A stretch of DNA of 64,000 bases, taken from contig NZ_RKLR01000003.1 in NCBI RefSeq assembly GCF_019599465.1, positions 558,001 through 622,000 of the forward strand. Direction: 5' to 3'. How positions within the stretch are numbered: position 1 is the first letter of the stretch; every line of letters begins with the position of its first letter. This document shows, piece by piece, positions 62,364-64,000 of this stretch. This stretch comes from Haloarcula rubra (lineage in GTDB: Archaea; Halobacteriota; Halobacteria; Halobacteriales; Haloarculaceae). The position numbers and the translations under genes are program-made. The notes beneath the pieces were generated by a model. The model was not told the origin of the DNA and ran no database searches. It saw only the letters and a list, made by a program, of their open reading frames with translations.

Positions 62364-62525
62364 CTACGCTGCGGGGTGAAGCGGACGGGCGCTCACCCGA
62401 CCACACCAGCCCCCAGCAAGAGACACCGGATACGCGGCAGCGATGCCGCGTCCGGCGGCCCACCCGCCGGCGAACGGCCGGCGTGCGATGGGCGAAGACG
62501 TCGGGGCAGGAGTGGTACGGGTCAT
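62364..62525 (-). CDS. Possible 53-residue ORF at start of tRNA-like-element transcript
   Basis: An ORF starting MTRTTPAPTSSPIARRPFAG and ending with TAG at 62366-62364. Support is a GAGGTG Shine-Dalgarno 6 bases before the ATG and a TATA box (62577-62586) at the right distance. The product is Gly/Ala/Arg-rich and not acidic, unusual for a haloarchaeal cytosolic protein. The DNA also holds strong hairpins (62426-62455 and 62465-62483), so the region may be a structured RNA and not coding. Confidence 0.35.
   Translation of the reverse strand: MTRTTPAPTSSPIARRPFAGGWAAGRGIAAAYPVSLAGGWCGRVSARPLHPAA
62426..62483. repeat. Two strong adjacent hairpins
   Basis: Hairpin A, 62426-62455: CCGGA/TCCGG outer stem, a 2-base bulge, then a 7-bp CGCGGCA/TGCCGCG stem with a GCGA tetraloop (GNRA on the plus strand). 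Hairpin B, 62465-62483: CGCCGGC/GCCGGCG with a 5-base loop. Both could form in RNA from either strand. They fall inside the 53-codon ORF. Confidence 0.5.
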
Positions 62526-62576
62526 GTGAACACCTCGTCGGTCTGCGTGACGTATCTACACCATCAGGAGGTGACA

Positions 62577-62586
62577 TATTAAATCT
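62577..62586 (-). promoter_or_regulatory. TATA box for the tRNA-like element transcript
   Basis: The minus strand reads ATTTAATATG, a good haloarchaeal TATA box. Transcription would start near 62555, about 30 bases before the ATG at 62525. No other AT-rich promoter is visible between here and 61577, so one transcript may include the ORFs and both tRNA-like elements. Confidence 0.55.
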
Positions 62587-62833
62587 ATTGTACGTTCGTG
62601 ACCGATTGACACGGTTTCGTTCCGTCGAGGGAACGATACCGAATCGCCGTGGTCGTCGAATCCCGTGTGGTGTCGGCAGGGGACGCTGGGGCAGTCGCCG
62701 TCTCGAACACCATCGCGCCGGTTCCTACCGGCTGAGAACACCCCTCAGTTTTTACCCCCGTCTGTAACCGACCCACAGACAGGGACGACCGGTCACCGGT
62801 GACCCGGTCGCCGGGTCGTCCAACACCACACCC
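62587..62833. other. Divergent gap before halocyanin gene
   Basis: About 250 bases between the minus-strand transcript and the halocyanin gene. No ORF is supported. AGTTTTTACC at 62744-62753 on the plus strand could be the halocyanin TATA box, giving a leader of about 60 bases. Nothing else is recognised. Confidence 0.4.
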
Positions 62834-63502
62834 ATGACTGGTTCGATGACACGACGACAGTTCGCACAGGCGACTGCCGGTGCGGTCGCACTGGGCGCTA
62901 CGACGGCGACGGTATCGGCACAGCAGGGACCCGACTACGGCGGGTGGTTCGACGGCGTCGGGAACTTCGACGGCACGGTCGACGAGACGGGACAGGACAC
63001 CGTCGAGATAACCGTCGGTGCCGAGGGCAACGGCGGCGCGTTCGCCTTCGACCCGGCGGCGGTCCGCGTCTCGCCCGGGACCGAAGTCGTCTGGACGTGG
63101 ACCGGAGAGGGCGGCGGCCACAACGTCGTCTCCGACGGCGACGGCCCCCTCGACTCCGGCGGCCTCGTCTCGGAGGCGGGCACGACGTACTCGTACACGT
63201 TCGACAGCGAAGGAGTCTACAAGTACGTCTGTGAACCCCACGCAGGGCTCGGGATGAAGGGCGCCGTCGTCGTCGGGTCGGCCTCGGGCGGCAGTAGCGG
63301 TGGCAGTACCGCGACGGCGACAGCGAGCGGCGACAGTGAGAGCAGCCGTGGGAACGCGACGAGCGGTGACGGCGGCCGGACGGGGTCCGCCAGCGGCCCC
63401 GTCACCGCGCTCGCGGCCGTCATCGCGATGGCGTTCCTCTCGCCGCTGGCCTTCGCCGCACTCATGCGGCGCAAGGCGAACCAGATGGACCGACGCCGCT
63501 GA
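62834..63502 (+). CDS. Halocyanin (blue copper protein) with C-terminal membrane anchor
   Basis: A 222-residue electron-transfer protein. The twin-arginine signal (MTRRQFAQATAG from the Met at 62846, with MTGS before it) is followed by a cupredoxin domain (about 48-148). Type 1 copper ligands are His96 (GGGHNVVSD), Cys133, His136 and Met141 (YVCEPHAGLGM). A Ser/Gly-rich stretch leads to a C-terminal helix (about 184-210) that would tether it to the membrane. Being 1.5 kb from the molybdoenzyme operon, it is a candidate electron carrier for that enzyme, which is inference. Confidence 0.9.
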   Translation: MTGSMTRRQFAQATAGAVALGATTATVSAQQGPDYGGWFDGVGNFDGTVDETGQDTVEITVGAEGNGGAFAFDPAAVRVSPGTEVVWTWTGEGGGHNVVSDGDGPLDSGGLVSEAGTTYSYTFDSEGVYKYVCEPHAGLGMKGAVVVGSASGGSSGGSTATATASGDSESSRGNATSGDGGRTGSASGPVTALAAVIAMAFLSPLAFAALMRRKANQMDRRR

Positions 63503-63554
63503 CGGTCTGGTCGAACCCGTACCGCTTTCTCCCCGGCGTCCCGAAAGTCGAGTG

Positions 63555-63965
63555 ATGCCGTTCGACCTCCGAGAACACACGGCGGACGTCGCCGTCGAAG
63601 CGACCGGCCAGACGATAGACGAGACGTTCGCCGCCATCGCCGACGGTCTCGCCGCCGCGATGTGCGACGCGGTCCCCGACGAGGGGAGTCGGTTCGACCT
63701 GACCGTCACCGCCGAGTCGCGCGAGGCGCTGCTGTTCGACTACCTCGACCAGTTGATATACGAGCGAGACGTGCGGAACGTCCTCCCCGTCGACAACGAC
63801 GCGACGGTCGGTGGTAGCGGCGACGAGTGGCGCGTCGCGGCCAGCGCCCGGGGGGTCCCGCTCTCGGCAGTCAGCGCTCGCGAAGTCAAGGCGGTCACGT
63901 ACTCGGAGATGGCCCTCGAAGCGACCGACGACGGCTGGCGGGCGTACGTGGTCTTCGACGTCTAG
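63555..63965 (+). CDS. Archease
   Basis: A 136-residue archease, the cofactor that activates the RNA ligase RtcB in tRNA splicing and RNA repair. Family signature: FDLREHTADVAVEATGQTID (the N-terminal Asp/His region), FDYLDQLIYERDVRNVLPV, VKAVTYSEMALEATDDGW and the final YVVFDV. The calcium-site acidic residues (Asp13 region and the C-terminal Asp) are intact. rtcB is not in this window. The nearby tRNA-like elements make an RNA-processing link tempting. Confidence 0.92.
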   Translation: MPFDLREHTADVAVEATGQTIDETFAAIADGLAAAMCDAVPDEGSRFDLTVTAESREALLFDYLDQLIYERDVRNVLPVDNDATVGGSGDEWRVAASARGVPLSAVSAREVKAVTYSEMALEATDDGWRAYVVFDV

Positions 63966-64000
63966 TCCAGTCGGTCGCCGCAGTTCGGGCAGAACGACAC
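63962..64000 (-). CDS. C-terminus of a zinc-ribbon protein, cut by window edge
   Basis: The last 12 codons of a minus-strand gene: VSFCPNCGDRLD then TAG. CPNCG is half of a zinc ribbon, a common C-terminal tag of haloarchaeal proteins. The stop overlaps the archease stop on the other strand by 3 bases. The rest lies outside the window. Confidence 0.55.
   Translation of the reverse strand: MSFCPNCGDRLD

Noticed and set aside
61590-62582. 330-codon plus-strand ORF over the tRNA-like region
   Set aside because: Composition is Arg/Ser/Thr/Pro-rich with no acidic bias, and it runs antisense through both tRNA-like elements and the acidic ORF. It is a high-GC shadow.
1-64000. CRISPR arrays, rRNA operons, intact insertion sequences or prophages
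   Set aside because: I looked for regularly spaced repeats, rRNA-like sequence, transposase motifs and terminal inverted repeats and saw none.

Overview
This 64 kb window is chromosomal DNA from an extremely halophilic archaeon (class Halobacteria). The evidence is very high GC with C/G at third codon positions, strongly acidic proteins, an archaeal TFB, RNA polymerase subunits D, N and K, archaeal ribosomal proteins, aIF2-beta-type factor, RPA-type single-strand binding proteins, blue copper halocyanins and Tat signal peptides. I cannot name the genus from sequence alone. Genes are dense, with many 4-base ATGA stop/start overlaps. I see no CRISPR array, intact insertion sequence, prophage or rRNA operon.

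Region by region: (1) 1-3569 holds the end of a membrane protein, the isoprenoid genes for isopentenyl phosphate kinase and mevalonate kinase, and a lipoprotein. (2) 3566-5774 holds a cytochrome P450 and two DUF5518 membrane proteins, lying between the mevalonate kinase gene and the ribosomal cluster. (3) 5883-11964, all on the minus strand, is the archaeal information-processing cluster: tRNA-Ser, S13, S4, S11, RpoD, tRNA-Leu, L18e, L13, S9, RpoN, RpoK, enolase, S2. (4) 12162-17143 has a Mrp-type ATPase, S17e and a four-gene minus-strand set ending in DUF447 that starts with cofD (coenzyme F420). (5) 17304-21157 has a phosphatase, an HD hydrolase, an amidohydrolase, a SHOCT membrane protein and UspA. 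(6) 21179-26919 is a biotin-dependent acyl-CoA carboxylase module (BirA, biotin carboxylase/BCCP, carboxyltransferase and PccX-like small subunit) with a divergent ADP-ribosylglycohydrolase inside. (7) 27033-39992 is housekeeping and regulatory: UDG-family protein, regulators, EamA transporter, DUF555, UPF0058, aIF2-beta-like factor, TFB, a five-repeat surface protein with a PGF-CTERM-like tail, a DUF4397 protein, thioredoxin reductase and a riboflavin-pathway reductase. (8) 40228-43974 is an RPA - RPA-associated protein - phosphoesterase operon. (9) 43981-53747 includes fructose bisphosphatase, a creatininase-family amidase, an Lhr-type helicase, Spo0M, a cupredoxin and a MutS-like ATPase. 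(10) 53714-61295 is a six-gene, fully overlapping operon for an exported type II DMSO-reductase-family molybdoenzyme, with HEAT-repeat and unknown proteins appended. (11) 61577-62586 is the oddest stretch: short tRNA-like RNA elements alternating with small ORFs. It is followed by a halocyanin, archease and the end of a zinc-ribbon gene at the right edge.

The most interesting candidate is region 11. Two 59-63 nt elements on the minus strand each have a paired acceptor-like stem, a D-arm-like hairpin and a perfect T-arm (GGTTCGACTCC), but neither has a normal anticodon arm. One ends 2 bases before the ATG of an acidic 102-codon ORF. The other starts about 20 bases after that ORF's stop and ends 9 bases before a second ATG with a Shine-Dalgarno sequence. 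A TATA box at 62577-62586 could drive one transcript through all of it. This suggests, as inference, an mRNA cut to size by tRNA-processing enzymes. The other multi-gene system worth study is the molybdoenzyme operon.
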